From: Dyadobacter sp. CY347
GTDB lineage: Bacteria > Bacteroidota > Bacteroidia > Cytophagales > Spirosomataceae
DNA: 64,000 nt
Assembly (NCBI RefSeq): GCF_021502655.1
Contig: NZ_JAKFFT010000002.1
Location: forward strand, 496,001 to 560,000
Direction of reading: 5' to 3'
Made by a program: the position numbers and the translations under genes. Under the pieces are notes generated by a model. That model had not been told where the DNA came from. It ran no database searches and was given only the letters and a program-made list of their open reading frames with translations. Within the stretch, counting starts at the first letter, position 1. Each line of letters starts with the position of its first letter. This document shows positions 1-8,771 of this stretch, one piece after another.

Positions 1-1195
1 ACTTGGTTGCCAGCTTGAAATACAATGGAAATGTGCCGGCTAATGTTACGGATTTTGTAAAATCTCTATTTTTGAAATCATAATCCATGAAAAAATTCCG
101 CGAACCGTCCCAAAAGTAAGTGTGGATAGCAGCTGCCCTCAAACGGGCCTTTTCTTCATACTGCAAGTGCATTTTGGTATTATCATGCAAAAGATAAGCT
201 TCTGCCAGCGCCTTTTCTAAATGATGCATCAGGCAGTTCAGGTCAACAGGGACGATATCTGTGGTGTGAATGCTCGCAAAATCATTTTCATCCGCAAACC
301 ATCTGCTGCTGAAATCCCAGCCCGATTCCGCCGCAGCGCGAATGTGCCTGAAAGTGGCTTCCGGAGCAGTTCCGTGTTTGTCCTTTGCCTCGGCACCCAG
401 TTCCACATCTTCGCGGTAGGATTCCGGTCTTGGAGTGGCCTTATCGTCCCAGTAGCGGTTTAATAATGTGCCATTGGGTAATTTTACCAGTCTTCTGTGC
501 GCTGTAAAGGACTCGTGTGTTCCGTCGTTTCGCATCCAGTAATCATATTCTTTCTGCAATTGGGGTAAATAGCGTTTCAGGATTTCATTTCCGGCCATAT
601 CGCTGTATAGCCGCACCATGAGGGAAAAGAATGGCGGTTGCGACCTGGTCAGATAGTAGGTCCTGTTGGCTGTGGGAATGTATCCGAAACTATCGATCAG
701 ATATGCGAAATTATTGACCATACTCTCGATCAGATCCGTTCGACCGGCTTCTTTCAGGCCGAGCATAGTAAAATAACTGTCCCAATAATAAATTTCCCGG
801 AAACGTCCGCCGGGAACGACATAGGGAAATGGAAGCGGGATCAGCGAACCGCCACGCTCCTGGTTTTCAGGCTGGCGCGTGAGCACACTCCATAATCTGT
901 CAATATTTTCCGAGGTGGATGAGCTTTTATCTGCTTGAAAGGTAGACACGATATGCGCCGGCATCCGAAAGTTCTGATCGATAAATGCTTGCAGGTCAAA
1001 ACCTGGCTTGTCGTTTTCCTGATGGTATCTTTCAATGATCAGAACCGGATCTTCCAGCGGAATGGCGTCGGCGAAAGTTTTTGAATCTTCAAAAATATGA
1101 CTGTGCTGGATATCACGAAAGAGCGTCCCGTACAGGTCTTCCGGTGAAACATGTGGTGAACCATACGTGAAGGCAGGAGCAATGAATCCGTACAA
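1..1195 (-). CDS. treA: Trehalase, GH37, partial (runs off left edge)
   Basis: Hydrolyses trehalose to two glucose molecules, probably in the periplasm. About 398 codons are visible and the C-terminus lies outside the window. The family signature PGGRFREIYYWDSYF is present about residue 127, and the SGWDFSSRW motif about residue 294 carries the general-acid Asp (Asp312 of E. coli TreA). The catalytic base Glu would lie beyond the edge. The start is unusual: between an in-frame TGA inside the upstream peptidase gene and the first conserved residues there is no ATG or GTG, only a TTG at 1195. The N-terminus LYGFIAPAFTYGSP resembles the end of a signal peptide, so the true start may lie upstream behind a frameshift, or be a rare codon. 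The reading frame stays open throughout. Probably cotranscribed with the M28 peptidase gene. Confidence 0.9.
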   Translation of the reverse strand, partial: MYGFIAPAFTYGSPHVSPEDLYGTLFRDIQHSHIFEDSKTFADAIPLEDPVLIIERYHQENDKPGFDLQAFIDQNFRMPAHIVSTFQADKSSSTSENIDRLWSVLTRQPENQERGGSLIPLPFPYVVPGGRFREIYYWDSYFTMLGLKEAGRTDLIESMVNNFAYLIDSFGYIPTANRTYYLTRSQPPFFSLMVRLYSDMAGNEILKRYLPQLQKEYDYWMRNDGTHESFTAHRRLVKLPNGTLLNRYWDDKATPRPESYREDVELGAEAKDKHGTAPEATFRHIRAAAESGWDFSSRWFADENDFASIHTTDIVPVDLNCLMHHLEKALAEAYLLHDNTKMHLQYEEKARLRAAAIHTYFWDGSRNFFMDYDFKNRDFTKSVTLAGTFPLYFKLATK

Positions 1196-1206
1196 ACTTT
1201 TGGTGG

Positions 1207-2136
1207 TTATATTACTGTTGTAAATTTCAGCTTCGGCAGTTTCATCGCATTCTCAATGAGTTGGATCTGAATGCCAAGAATGCCCGCAGCTGCATTATAA
1301 TCTATTTTTTCCGGGTCGTCTGTGGGCTTATGGTAGTCGTCGTGGCCGCCTGTATGAAAGAAAAGCACGGGAATTTTTTTGGCATAAAATGACCCGTGAT
1401 CGGAGCCGCCGCTTCCGGCTTTATCTGTAAAGAACTTGGTCCCGCTTTTTACATCCTTAAATATATCAGGCCATTCTTCACTGGTCCCAAAACCGCCAAT
1501 CCCAACGCCCCGGCTTGCATCATAACGACCAATCATGTCCATATTGGTCATAAAATTGATTTTTTCCAATGGTATCGTAGGATTATTAACAAAATGCCGC
1601 GATCCCAGCAGTCCCAGCTCTTCCGCACCAAATGCAATAAAGAGAAAATTACACGGCTCCCGAACATTGTTTTTGGAAAAATACCGGGCAAGTTCCAGCA
1701 AACCCGCCACGCCCGAAGCATTATCATCGGCTCCGTTATGGATCTGGCCCTCAGGCTTCTCTGCTTTCGAACTTCCTTGTCTGCCCAAGCCCAGGTGATC
1801 AAAATGAGCGCCGATCACAATGGTGTTTGCACCGCCATTATCCAGAAAACCGATCACATTATTGGTTTCGCGCAAACTGTCGGGAACGACAACGCGGCGA
1901 ACTTTGGCAGTAAATGGTTGGTAAAACCCGTTTGTTCCCCTGGGTTGAAGCTTGTATTTTTTGAACTGTTTGGCTACATATTCAGCCGCTTTTTTATTCT
2001 CCTTACTCCCGGTCCCGCGGCCCTGCATTTTGTCGGAAGAAAGCTTGTAAACGTGTTTGGAAAGATTGTCGGGAGAGGGCAGCTGGGCAAAGGCATTTTG
2101 GCAAATAAAACAAATCAGAAACAGAAAATTTTTCAT
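1207..2136 (-). CDS. M28 family metallopeptidase, secreted
   Basis: Zinc-dependent aminopeptidase of family M28, exported by a signal peptide (MKNFLFLICFICQNAFAQ). The full di-zinc set is visible: GAHFDHLG (~110), GADDNASG (~134, bridging Asp), AEELGLLG (~170, catalytic Glu), MDMIGR (~199) and the last His in FFHTGGHDD (~260). A longer frame begins at 2214, but ATG 2136 is chosen because it starts the signal peptide and because a good promoter lies just upstream, inside the longer frame. The stop is close to the trehalase start, so the two are probably one transcript. The true substrate is unknown; relatives act on peptide N-termini. Confidence 0.9.
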   Translation of the reverse strand: MKNFLFLICFICQNAFAQLPSPDNLSKHVYKLSSDKMQGRGTGSKENKKAAEYVAKQFKKYKLQPRGTNGFYQPFTAKVRRVVVPDSLRETNNVIGFLDNGGANTIVIGAHFDHLGLGRQGSSKAEKPEGQIHNGADDNASGVAGLLELARYFSKNNVREPCNFLFIAFGAEELGLLGSRHFVNNPTIPLEKINFMTNMDMIGRYDASRGVGIGGFGTSEEWPDIFKDVKSGTKFFTDKAGSGGSDHGSFYAKKIPVLFFHTGGHDDYHKPTDDPEKIDYNAAAGILGIQIQLIENAMKLPKLKFTTVI

Positions 2137-2158
2137 CGAACGCAGTATCATGAATGGG

Positions 2159-2188
2159 CAAAGATAAACCTCCCCGGATGCCCTGCAA
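2159..2188 (-). promoter_or_regulatory. Bacteroidota-type promoter of the M28 peptidase gene
   Basis: On the minus strand TTG (2188-2186), 19 bases, then TATCTTTG (2166-2159) match the Bacteroidota consensus TTG-N19-TANNTTTG. The predicted start of transcription, about 2152, is 16 bases before ATG 2136. This supports that start over the longer frame from 2214. Confidence 0.6.
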
Positions 2189-2277
2189 AATAGAATTTGT
2201 GCTTTTGTTTGCATTTTCAGGCATCTGCGCTTAATATTGCAGGATCAAGTCAATTGCTTCACCTTGTGTGCGATTGA

Positions 2278-2381
2278 TTTATAAAGAAGAGGCGAGAGAA
2301 TGGGCTCAATGAACCTCTGGCAACCTGCTACCACAATGGAGAAAGGTGCTAATTCCCACCTAAGTTATTAGGAGATATAAA
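2278..2381 (+). ncRNA. SAM-I (S-box) riboswitch upstream of metX
   Basis: Binds S-adenosylmethionine and controls the downstream methionine gene. The conserved core is present: AGAGGCGAGAGAATGGGCTC near the 5' side, CTGGCAACC, then GGTGCTAATTCCCACC. The closing P1 helix is TTTATA (2278-2283) with TATAAA (2376-2381). About 125 nt separate it from the metX start. Within that stretch a short AAGCC/GGCTT stem (2418-2431) is followed by a weak T-rich run and could be the expression platform, but no strong terminator is obvious, so the mode of control is unclear. Confidence 0.92.
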
Positions 2382-2507
2382 CTCAATTCGCGTGAACTTA
2401 CAGTTAGAAATTTCCGTAAGCCGGATGGCTTTATTCTCGCATCTGTTCTGTGCATTCCACGGATCAGTCTGTTAAATTTTTGAATTAAAACCTGTGCTCT
2501 GGCACTT

Positions 2508-3557
2508 ATGCAAGCGGAACAAAAAACATTTAAATATCCTTACGCCTATGCGCTGGAAATGGGCGGTGAATTGCCGGGCTTCGAGCTGTCATACACCACT
2601 TATGGAACGCAAAATGCTGAGAACAACAACATTGTCTGGATCTGTCATGCATTAACCGGCAGCTCCAACGCCGCCGAATGGTGGGATGGCCTGGTAGGGG
2701 ACGATAAGTTTTTTGATCCTGCCAAATATTTCATTGTCTGTGTGAATGTATTAGGCTCCGCGTATGGCTCAACCGGCCCGCTGAGCATCAACCCCCGGAC
2801 GCATAAACCTTTTTACAGAGCGTTCCCGACCATCACCGTCCGCGATGTGGTGGGTGCCATGGATCTGCTGCGGCAGGAAATGGAAATCAAAAAGATTAAG
2901 CTTTGTATAGGAGGCTCGCTGGGTGGCCAGCAGGCGCTGGAATGGGCTGTAGAAGTGCCCGATCTGTTCGAAGAACTGATCCTGATCGCTTCCAATGCGC
3001 TGCATTCGCCCTGGGGCATCGCTTTCAACGAATCGCAGCGGATGGCGATCGAGGCGGATCCGACATTTAATGATGGCACGGACGAAGCGGGCAGCATGGG
3101 CATGCGCGCTGCGAGGTCTATTGCATTGCTTTCATACAGAAATTACGACACTTATAACTTTACACAAGCACGCGATAATCCCGATCAGATCGATGATTTC
3201 CGGGCGTCATCTTACCAGCAATATCAGGGCGATAAGTTCGTGAAACGGTTTAATGCATATTCCTACTGGGTGCTTTCCAAGATCATGGATTCGCATAATG
3301 TGGGACGTAACCGCGGCGGAATTGTGCATGCATTGGGTTTGGTGAAAGCCAAAACATTGGTCTTAGGCATTAAATCCGACCTGCTATTCCCTTTATCGGA
3401 GCAGCAATTCCTGGCCCGGCACATTCCGGATGCTGTTTTTCAGGAAATCGACTCCTTATATGGTCACGACGGCTTTTTGATAGAATATAAGCAGCTTACA
3501 CAAGTGATAAGAGCCTGGCAGGAAACAAATGGCAAGTTACAAACCGCAAGGATTTAA
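2508..3557 (+). CDS. metX: Homoserine O-acyltransferase (acetyltransferase type)
   Basis: Transfers an acyl group, usually acetyl, from acyl-CoA to the hydroxyl of L-homoserine, the first committed step of methionine synthesis. It is an alpha/beta-hydrolase-fold protein of 349 residues, normal for MetX. The oxyanion region NVLGSAYGSTGPLSINP and the nucleophile elbow GGSLGGQ (Ser ~137) are present. The Asp of GIKSDLLFPL (~290) and the His of YGHDGF (~319) complete the triad. The gene is monocistronic, preceded by the SAM-I riboswitch and followed by a strong hairpin terminator. The partner sulfhydrylase (metY/metB) is not in the window. Acetyl rather than succinyl specificity is inferred from family. 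Confidence 0.95.
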   Translation: MQAEQKTFKYPYAYALEMGGELPGFELSYTTYGTQNAENNNIVWICHALTGSSNAAEWWDGLVGDDKFFDPAKYFIVCVNVLGSAYGSTGPLSINPRTHKPFYRAFPTITVRDVVGAMDLLRQEMEIKKIKLCIGGSLGGQQALEWAVEVPDLFEELILIASNALHSPWGIAFNESQRMAIEADPTFNDGTDEAGSMGMRAARSIALLSYRNYDTYNFTQARDNPDQIDDFRASSYQQYQGDKFVKRFNAYSYWVLSKIMDSHNVGRNRGGIVHALGLVKAKTLVLGIKSDLLFPLSEQQFLARHIPDAVFQEIDSLYGHDGFLIEYKQLTQVIRAWQETNGKLQTARI

Positions 3558-3624
3558 GCATTAAGACATAGAATGGGTCAGGACATTAAATGTGTTTAAG
3601 AAATTAAAAGCATTCAGAGATAAT

Positions 3625-3666
3625 AAAAGCGCCGCTTGGAGATTTTTCCAAGCGGCGCTTTTTGTG
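3625..3666. terminator. Bidirectional intrinsic terminator
   Basis: A 16-base arm (3625-3640) pairs perfectly with 3647-3662 around a six-base loop, giving a GC-rich stem flanked by A-runs and T-runs on both sides. It lies between the convergent metX and glycerophosphodiesterase genes and should end transcription from both directions. Confidence 0.9.
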
Positions 3667-3677
3667 TTATAGTAATG

Positions 3678-4448
3678 TTACTTCGTGATCTTCAAAAGCA
3701 ATTCAGGCTCGTTGGTTGTAATGTAATCAACCCCTTTTTCCAGGAACCACTTCATTGATTCTTCGTCATTCACCGTCCAGACATTGGTAGTGAGCTTTTT
3801 GTCACGGATGGCGGCGATGTATTCAGGCTTTTTCTTTAACACATTCTGGTTATAATCAATGCCATCAAGTCCGGCAGCTTGAATTTCGTCCGGCGTTTTG
3901 TCTCCGTTCAGATATTCGACGTGTGCTTTTGGGGCGAGTTCTTTTACTTTTTTACAAACATCAAAATCAAATGCAATGTAATCCGTGATGTCTTCGACCT
4001 TCAACATTTTTACCATTTCAACACATTTCGTAGCCAGAGCCAATGAGCGTTCCTTGCCTATGGAAGAGGTTTTGATTTCAAGGATCAGGCGTGTTTTCTT
4101 CTGGTTTGCACCTGCTTTTAAATACGCTTCCAATGTTGGCAATGCAGTTCCATCTTCCAGTTTGATCTGGGAAAGCTCCTGGGAATTTGTCTTTTCAATG
4201 TGCGTTCCCTTAATGGAATGGTCATGATGCACATAAATAACCGAATCTGCGGACATATGCACGTCAAATTCACTTCCATAGCAGCCCAACTTGACCGCAT
4301 GCTCCAATGCGCCGATGGAATTTTCTGTAACGCCTGTATTTTTCCACGCGCCACGATGTGCTATGACTTTATTTTTGTTTTGTGACATGCTTTCAAAAGT
4401 GGTCAGACTAAGCAAACCAACTGCAATGATGGACAAGAATTTTTTCAT
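3678..4448 (-). CDS. Glycerophosphodiester phosphodiesterase, secreted
   Basis: Hydrolyses glycerophosphodiesters to sn-glycerol 3-phosphate and an alcohol, probably in the periplasm. The signal peptide is MKKFLSIIAVGLLSLTTFESMSQ. The GDPD TIM-barrel motifs are intact: AHRG with His31, the ENS motif about residue 42, the metal-binding SEFDVH (ExD) about 58-63, and the catalytic His in YVHHDHS about 72. At 256 residues it is the usual length for the UgpQ-like family. It is transcribed alone, convergent with metX. Confidence 0.9.
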   Translation of the reverse strand: MKKFLSIIAVGLLSLTTFESMSQNKNKVIAHRGAWKNTGVTENSIGALEHAVKLGCYGSEFDVHMSADSVIYVHHDHSIKGTHIEKTNSQELSQIKLEDGTALPTLEAYLKAGANQKKTRLILEIKTSSIGKERSLALATKCVEMVKMLKVEDITDYIAFDFDVCKKVKELAPKAHVEYLNGDKTPDEIQAAGLDGIDYNQNVLKKKPEYIAAIRDKKLTTNVWTVNDEESMKWFLEKGVDYITTNEPELLLKITK

Positions 4449-4515
4449 TTTTTCATTTTTTAAAGAACAGACCCGAAAATTAACGGTTGCTTCGGTCCGG
4501 GTTGTTAGCTCAATG

Positions 4516-6846
4516 TTAATTTTTTAAATGACCCAATGCATTCATATTTTTACGCAGGGTCAGAATCACCAGTTTGGACGTCGGCGTGTTGCTCTTATCA
4601 GCCACGCTGTTGATGGGGACGAGGACATTGGTTTCAGGGAAATAAGTCGCTGTGCAGCCTTCGGGAATGGGGTAGGGGACCACGACAAACTTATACGCAA
4701 CGCGCTCAATGCCATCATAATGATTGTATAAATCCACCAGATCGCCGCTTTTCAGGTTTCGTTTTTCAATGTCATTTTCATTCATCAAAATCACGCGCCG
4801 CTCGTTGTGAATGCCCCGGTAACGATCATTCAAACCATAGATTGTGGTGTTAAATTGGTCATGGCTCCGGATTGTCATCATCATCAGCTCGTCGTCTTTT
4901 AGTTCAGGATTAAAGAGATTGCCGATATTGAAATGCGCCTTTTGGGATAATGTGTCAAAATTCCCGTCGCGGTTGCAATTGGGCAGATAAAATCCCCCGG
5001 GCATGCGAACGCGTTCGTTGTAATTGTCAAAACCTGGAATGGTCCTTTCAATGTCAGCACGGATCACGTCATAATCTTCGGCGTAAATGTCCCAGTTAAT
5101 CCGGCTTTTTCTACCCAAAACCGCCTTGGCAAGTCTGCAAACTATCACCGGCTCGCTCAATAACTGATCTGAAACGGGAGGCAGAACGCCCCTGGAAAGC
5201 TGGATCACGCCCATCGAATTTTCACAAGAAATAGAGCGGTTTTCATCCTGATGCATGTCCATATCGCTCCTGCCGAGGCAAGGAAGGATCAATGCTTGCT
5301 CGCCGGTTACCAAGTGGCTCCGGTTCAGTTTGGTTGAAACGTGCACGGTCAGCCGGCATTTGCTGAGCGCTTCGGCGGTAAATCTTGTGTCAGGCGTAGC
5401 ACTCAAAAAGTTACCACCCATCGCAAAAAACACTTTCGCCGAACCCTCATGCATGGCCTTAATGGACTCCACAACGTCAAAACCATGCTTTCGGGGAGGC
5501 GAAAAACGGAAGTTGCGCTCGATGGAATCCAGGAATTTTTCGGATGGTTTTTCAAATATCCCCATCGTCCGGTCCCCTTGCACATTGCTGTGGCCGCGCA
5601 CGGGGCATGTGCCTGCACCCGGTTTGCCAATGCTGCCCTTCAGTAATAGCAGATTAACAATTTCTTTGATTGTGTCAACAGCATTTTTGTGCTGCGTCAA
5701 ACCCATCGCCCAGCAGGCAATGATCTTGCTTTTTCCGGCTAGTACGCGCGCAACCTGTTGAACCTGAGCCAAAGAAATGCCGCTTATTTGTGCGAGTTCC
5801 TCGGCATTCTGTTCTTTCAAATGCGCGATGAACTCGTTGTAGCCTTCTGTATTATTTGCTATAAAATTCCGGTCGAAGACCATTCCCGGATTGCTTTCTT
5901 CCTCTTGAAGCATCAGTATTTCAATGGCTTTCAGCAGTGCCAGGTCACCATTGATTTTTACTTGCAGAAAAATGTCGGTCAGCGCAGGATTAGCGCCTAA
6001 GATTCCCTGAACGGTCTGCGGATTATTAAAGCCCATCAAACCCGTTTCAGGCAACGGATTAATCGAAATGATAGTAGCACCATTCGCTTTTGCCTTTTGC
6101 AATGCCGTAAGCATACGCGGATGATTAGTGCCCGGATTTTGACCTAGAATCATGATCACCTCGGCTTCGTAAAAGTCGTCGAGCTTCACCGAGCCTTTGC
6201 CGATGCCCAGCGATTCTCCCAGCGCAACGCCGCTGCTTTCATGACACATATTGCTGCAATCGGGCAGGTTATTGGTCCCGAATTCCCGCACAAAAAGTTG
6301 ATACAGGAAGGCTGCCTCATTGCTTGTCCGGCCCGAAGTGTAAAAAATCGCTTCGTCCGGTGAGGCTAGCCTGTTCAGTTCCAATGCAATTTTTTCAAAA
6401 GCAGCTTTCCACGAAATGGGCTGATAGAATTTTCCACCGGGCGGCAAAAACATCGGTGCAGCAATCCGGCCTTTCCCGCCAATCTCGTAATCAGACAGCT
6501 TTCCCAATGCTTCAACCGAATTTTGGGCAAAAAAACCCGCGTCCAGTTTCTTTAATGTTGCTTCCTCCGCAACCGCCCTGGCGCCATTCTCACAATATTC
6601 CGCAATGCCGGAGCGCTCATCGTCCGGATCTGGCCAGGCACAGCTTGGACAATCAAAACCGCCTTTTTTGTTCAGGTTAAAAAGCGCTTTCATGCCGCGC
6701 TGCACGCCTGCTTCGCTAATGGTTTTCTGGAAACTGGAAATGACTGCCGGAATTCCGGCGGCCACCTTCATTATTTCTGTCTTGCGCAGGCCGGTTAATT
6801 TATCAGGATTTTCGGCTCCGGGGATATTACTTTGGTCATTGGACAT
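4516..6846 (-). CDS. FdhF/YdeP-family molybdopterin oxidoreductase
   Basis: A 776-residue molybdopterin enzyme of the FdhF/YdeP type: a catalytic domain followed by a C-terminal molybdopterin dinucleotide-binding domain (roughly 640-760). Family hallmarks are the N-terminal GFDCPSCAWPDPD and the segments SGRTSNEAAFLYQLF, CSNMCHESSG and GQNPGTNHPRM. It lacks the N-terminal CxxCxxxC 4Fe-4S motif of classical formate dehydrogenase, so electron transfer must differ. The physiological substrate of YdeP proteins is not established; formate oxidation is an inference. It is the last gene of a leftward operon after mobA, fdhD and a DUF7009-like gene, ending 68 bases before the glycerophosphodiesterase start. 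Confidence 0.9.
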   Translation of the reverse strand: MSNDQSNIPGAENPDKLTGLRKTEIMKVAAGIPAVISSFQKTISEAGVQRGMKALFNLNKKGGFDCPSCAWPDPDDERSGIAEYCENGARAVAEEATLKKLDAGFFAQNSVEALGKLSDYEIGGKGRIAAPMFLPPGGKFYQPISWKAAFEKIALELNRLASPDEAIFYTSGRTSNEAAFLYQLFVREFGTNNLPDCSNMCHESSGVALGESLGIGKGSVKLDDFYEAEVIMILGQNPGTNHPRMLTALQKAKANGATIISINPLPETGLMGFNNPQTVQGILGANPALTDIFLQVKINGDLALLKAIEILMLQEEESNPGMVFDRNFIANNTEGYNEFIAHLKEQNAEELAQISGISLAQVQQVARVLAGKSKIIACWAMGLTQHKNAVDTIKEIVNLLLLKGSIGKPGAGTCPVRGHSNVQGDRTMGIFEKPSEKFLDSIERNFRFSPPRKHGFDVVESIKAMHEGSAKVFFAMGGNFLSATPDTRFTAEALSKCRLTVHVSTKLNRSHLVTGEQALILPCLGRSDMDMHQDENRSISCENSMGVIQLSRGVLPPVSDQLLSEPVIVCRLAKAVLGRKSRINWDIYAEDYDVIRADIERTIPGFDNYNERVRMPGGFYLPNCNRDGNFDTLSQKAHFNIGNLFNPELKDDELMMMTIRSHDQFNTTIYGLNDRYRGIHNERRVILMNENDIEKRNLKSGDLVDLYNHYDGIERVAYKFVVVPYPIPEGCTATYFPETNVLVPINSVADKSNTPTSKLVILTLRKNMNALGHLKN

Positions 6847-6848
6847 GA

Positions 6849-7217
6849 TTAGCAGGTTTTTGCAGGGTTTTCGTAGTTATCCGATTGGTCCTCAGTAACA
6901 TTATCCAGGCATTTGAAATCTTTTTCTATCAATAATTTCAAACTCCCTTCTTTACCAAACAACATTTCACCGTCATAACCCACAACATGGTTATCCGCCC
7001 AACCGTCAGTTAGTGGCCCGGGAATGCTTAGCAGGATTTTGCCATTTTGGAACTCGGCGGAGAGCTTGGATACATCAGCAGATTTTTTCACAGCATAAAT
7101 AAAAAGGGAATCACCAAAAGGCGTGACTTCTTCCAGGTAACCTTCTGCACTCAGTTTCTGAATGTCTGTCCTGCTCAGTCTATAACGCACAGAATTGCGT
7201 TGAATGCGTATTTTCAT
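6849..7217 (-). CDS. Uncharacterised protein (DUF7009-like) in the molybdenum operon
   Basis: A 122-residue soluble protein without signal peptide or membrane helix, and no recognised catalytic domain. The start MKIRIQRNSVRYRLS and the C-terminal block IEKDFKCL...DNYENP look like a small conserved Bacteroidota family that I remember as DUF7009; the family name is from memory. It overlaps the fdhD stop by 4 bases and ends 2 bases before the ydeP-like gene, so it is tightly coupled to both. The position suggests an accessory role in maturation, sulfuration or metal loading of the oxidoreductase; this is inference. The conserved Cys in DFKCL is the residue of most interest. Confidence 0.75.
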   Translation of the reverse strand: MKIRIQRNSVRYRLSRTDIQKLSAEGYLEEVTPFGDSLFIYAVKKSADVSKLSAEFQNGKILLSIPGPLTDGWADNHVVGYDGEMLFGKEGSLKLLIEKDFKCLDNVTEDQSDNYENPAKTC

Positions 7218-8047
7218 AATTCTGAAATTCTTTCGAAACCTGAGTAAATATTGAATTTGTCATTTTTTAAAAAACCGATCAGCGTCATATTGCTTTCTTC
7301 GGCCAGCTTCACGGCCAGGCTAGATGGTGCCCCAATGGCCGCTACAATCTTTATTCCAGCCATTCCCGCTTTTTGAATGAGCTCAAAACTTGCCCTTCCG
7401 CTCAAAAGCAGGATTTTGTCTGCAAGCGGAAGCAAGCCATTGAGCAGCGCATTTCCAACCAGTTTGTCCAGAGCATTATGCCTGCCCACATCTTCCCGCA
7501 GCGCAATAAAATGGCCATTAACATCAAAAAGCGCCGAGGCATGCAGTCCGCCTGTGCTTTCAAAAATGCTTTGCTGCACATTCAGCTTATCCTTCAACGA
7601 AAAGATCACTTTCCTGCTCACCAGCAATGTGTTATCATTATTTTGATATGCCGAAATGGTCTTGATTGCATCAATGCTGGTCTTTCCGCAAACGCCGCAA
7701 CTGGATGTTGTATAGAAATTTCTTTCCAGTGAATTGATCATTGGCACAAAGTCATCGGCCAGGTCAACAACTACTTTATTTTCATCAAAAATATCATTTG
7801 CAGCCACCTTAACCTGGCTTTTTTCTGCAATAATGCCTTCTGTAAACAAAAAACCAACCGCCAGCTCGTCATCATTGCCAGGTGTCCGCATGGTTACAGA
7901 AATGCTTTTCTTAATCTTCTTTCCAGACTCAATGTAGGAAAGCTGAATTTCCAGCGGTTCTTCCACCGCCAGATCGTCTTCCGCATCCTGGCTGTCGCTG
8001 CTTGTTATTATTCTTATGCGCTGTTGCGCTATCGCTTGGATCTCCAT
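7214..8047 (-). CDS. fdhD: Formate dehydrogenase accessory sulfurtransferase
   Basis: Passes sulfur from a cysteine desulfurase to the molybdenum cofactor of formate dehydrogenase, which is needed for its activity. The hallmark SCGVCG motif (paired sulfur-carrying cysteines), the ESTGGLHASAL segment and the REDVGRHNALDK motif are all present. I prefer ATG 8047 (MEIQAIAQQ), 4 bases after the mobA stop, over ATG 8071, which would overlap mobA. The protein is 277 residues, the usual family size. Its presence indicates that the neighbouring YdeP-like enzyme needs sulfurated cofactor. Confidence 0.95.
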   Translation of the reverse strand: MEIQAIAQQRIRIITSSDSQDAEDDLAVEEPLEIQLSYIESGKKIKKSISVTMRTPGNDDELAVGFLFTEGIIAEKSQVKVAANDIFDENKVVVDLADDFVPMINSLERNFYTTSSCGVCGKTSIDAIKTISAYQNNDNTLLVSRKVIFSLKDKLNVQQSIFESTGGLHASALFDVNGHFIALREDVGRHNALDKLVGNALLNGLLPLADKILLLSGRASFELIQKAGMAGIKIVAAIGAPSSLAVKLAEESNMTLIGFLKNDKFNIYSGFERISEL

Positions 8048-8051
8048 TTTA

Positions 8052-8642
8052 TTATTTTTCAATATGAACATTGAGAGCCGCTTTAACCTGATCGTAAACC
8101 TCAGGCGTATCGACGCTGATCATTACTTTCTCTGATTTGGGAATGTATTTTTCAGCATGAATCTCCCGCAAAAAATGCTGTAAGCTGTGATGCCCGCGCT
8201 CGAAACGTTCAAACAGAAGGGGCGCCGCCTCCTTTGCATACCATGCGAGTAATGGCTCATATTTTCCATCTGCATTGTAGAACGCCGCAGCAATGGAGCC
8301 TGTTTGAATGGATGATAAAAATTCCGTCAGAGCATCTGGGGTAAGAAAAGGATAATCGCAGCCTGCTACCAGAAAGTCAGCATTGGGGTAGGTTTTGAAT
8401 GCGGACAGCAATGCTGCCATGGGGCCAATGTCCTCATATTCAGGTAGGTCGGTAATTATTTTGTTATTTTCAAAAATTGCAGCCTGCGTGGGGTTACAGG
8501 ATAAAAATACTTCTGTACAAATTGGCGATAGAAGAATAACAACGCGGTCGGCCTGCGGAATATCGAAATATTGCAGCTGGCTCTTATCTGTGCCCATCCG
8601 CAAACTTTTGCCCCCACAAACCGCCAAACCGTATAATGCCAT
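8052..8642 (-). CDS. mobA: Molybdenum cofactor guanylyltransferase
   Basis: Attaches GMP from GTP to molybdopterin, making the guanine dinucleotide cofactor used by DMSO-reductase-family enzymes. The nucleotide-binding signature GGKSLRMGTDKS is at residues 9-20, and VAGCDYPFL carries the metal-binding Asp. ATG 8642 is chosen because MALYGLAVCGG fits the family's N-terminus; a frame from 8678 would add 12 unconserved residues. It is the first gene of the leftward mobA-fdhD-DUF7009-ydeP operon, and its promoter must lie in the 129-base divergent gap. Confidence 0.93.
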   Translation of the reverse strand: MALYGLAVCGGKSLRMGTDKSQLQYFDIPQADRVVILLSPICTEVFLSCNPTQAAIFENNKIITDLPEYEDIGPMAALLSAFKTYPNADFLVAGCDYPFLTPDALTEFLSSIQTGSIAAAFYNADGKYEPLLAWYAKEAAPLLFERFERGHHSLQHFLREIHAEKYIPKSEKVMISVDTPEVYDQVKAALNVHIEK

Positions 8643-8677
8643 AGTCCTCACAATAAATGTCACGTCTAATTTAATCA

Positions 8678-8711
8678 TTTGTCTCGTAAACGGGGAATTT
8701 TGTTAAATTTG
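8678..8711 (+). promoter_or_regulatory. Candidate promoter of the formaldehyde dehydrogenase gene
   Basis: TTTG (8678-8681), 22 bases, then TAAATTTG (8704-8711), close to the Bacteroidota consensus though with long spacing. The predicted transcription start is about 8718, some 54 bases before ATG 8772. Confidence 0.45.
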
Positions 8712-8771
8712 AAATTATCCTATAAAAAATATTGCAAAACCGATTATTTCTAAACTTAACCCATCATTACT

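Noticed and set aside
1396..2193. 265-codon open frame on the plus strand opposite the M28 peptidase
   Set aside because: It lies wholly over a gene with full family motifs and encodes no recognisable domain.
5255..5761. 168-codon plus-strand frame opposite the ydeP-like gene
   Set aside because: Antisense shadow of a well-supported coding region; composition is unlike a real protein.
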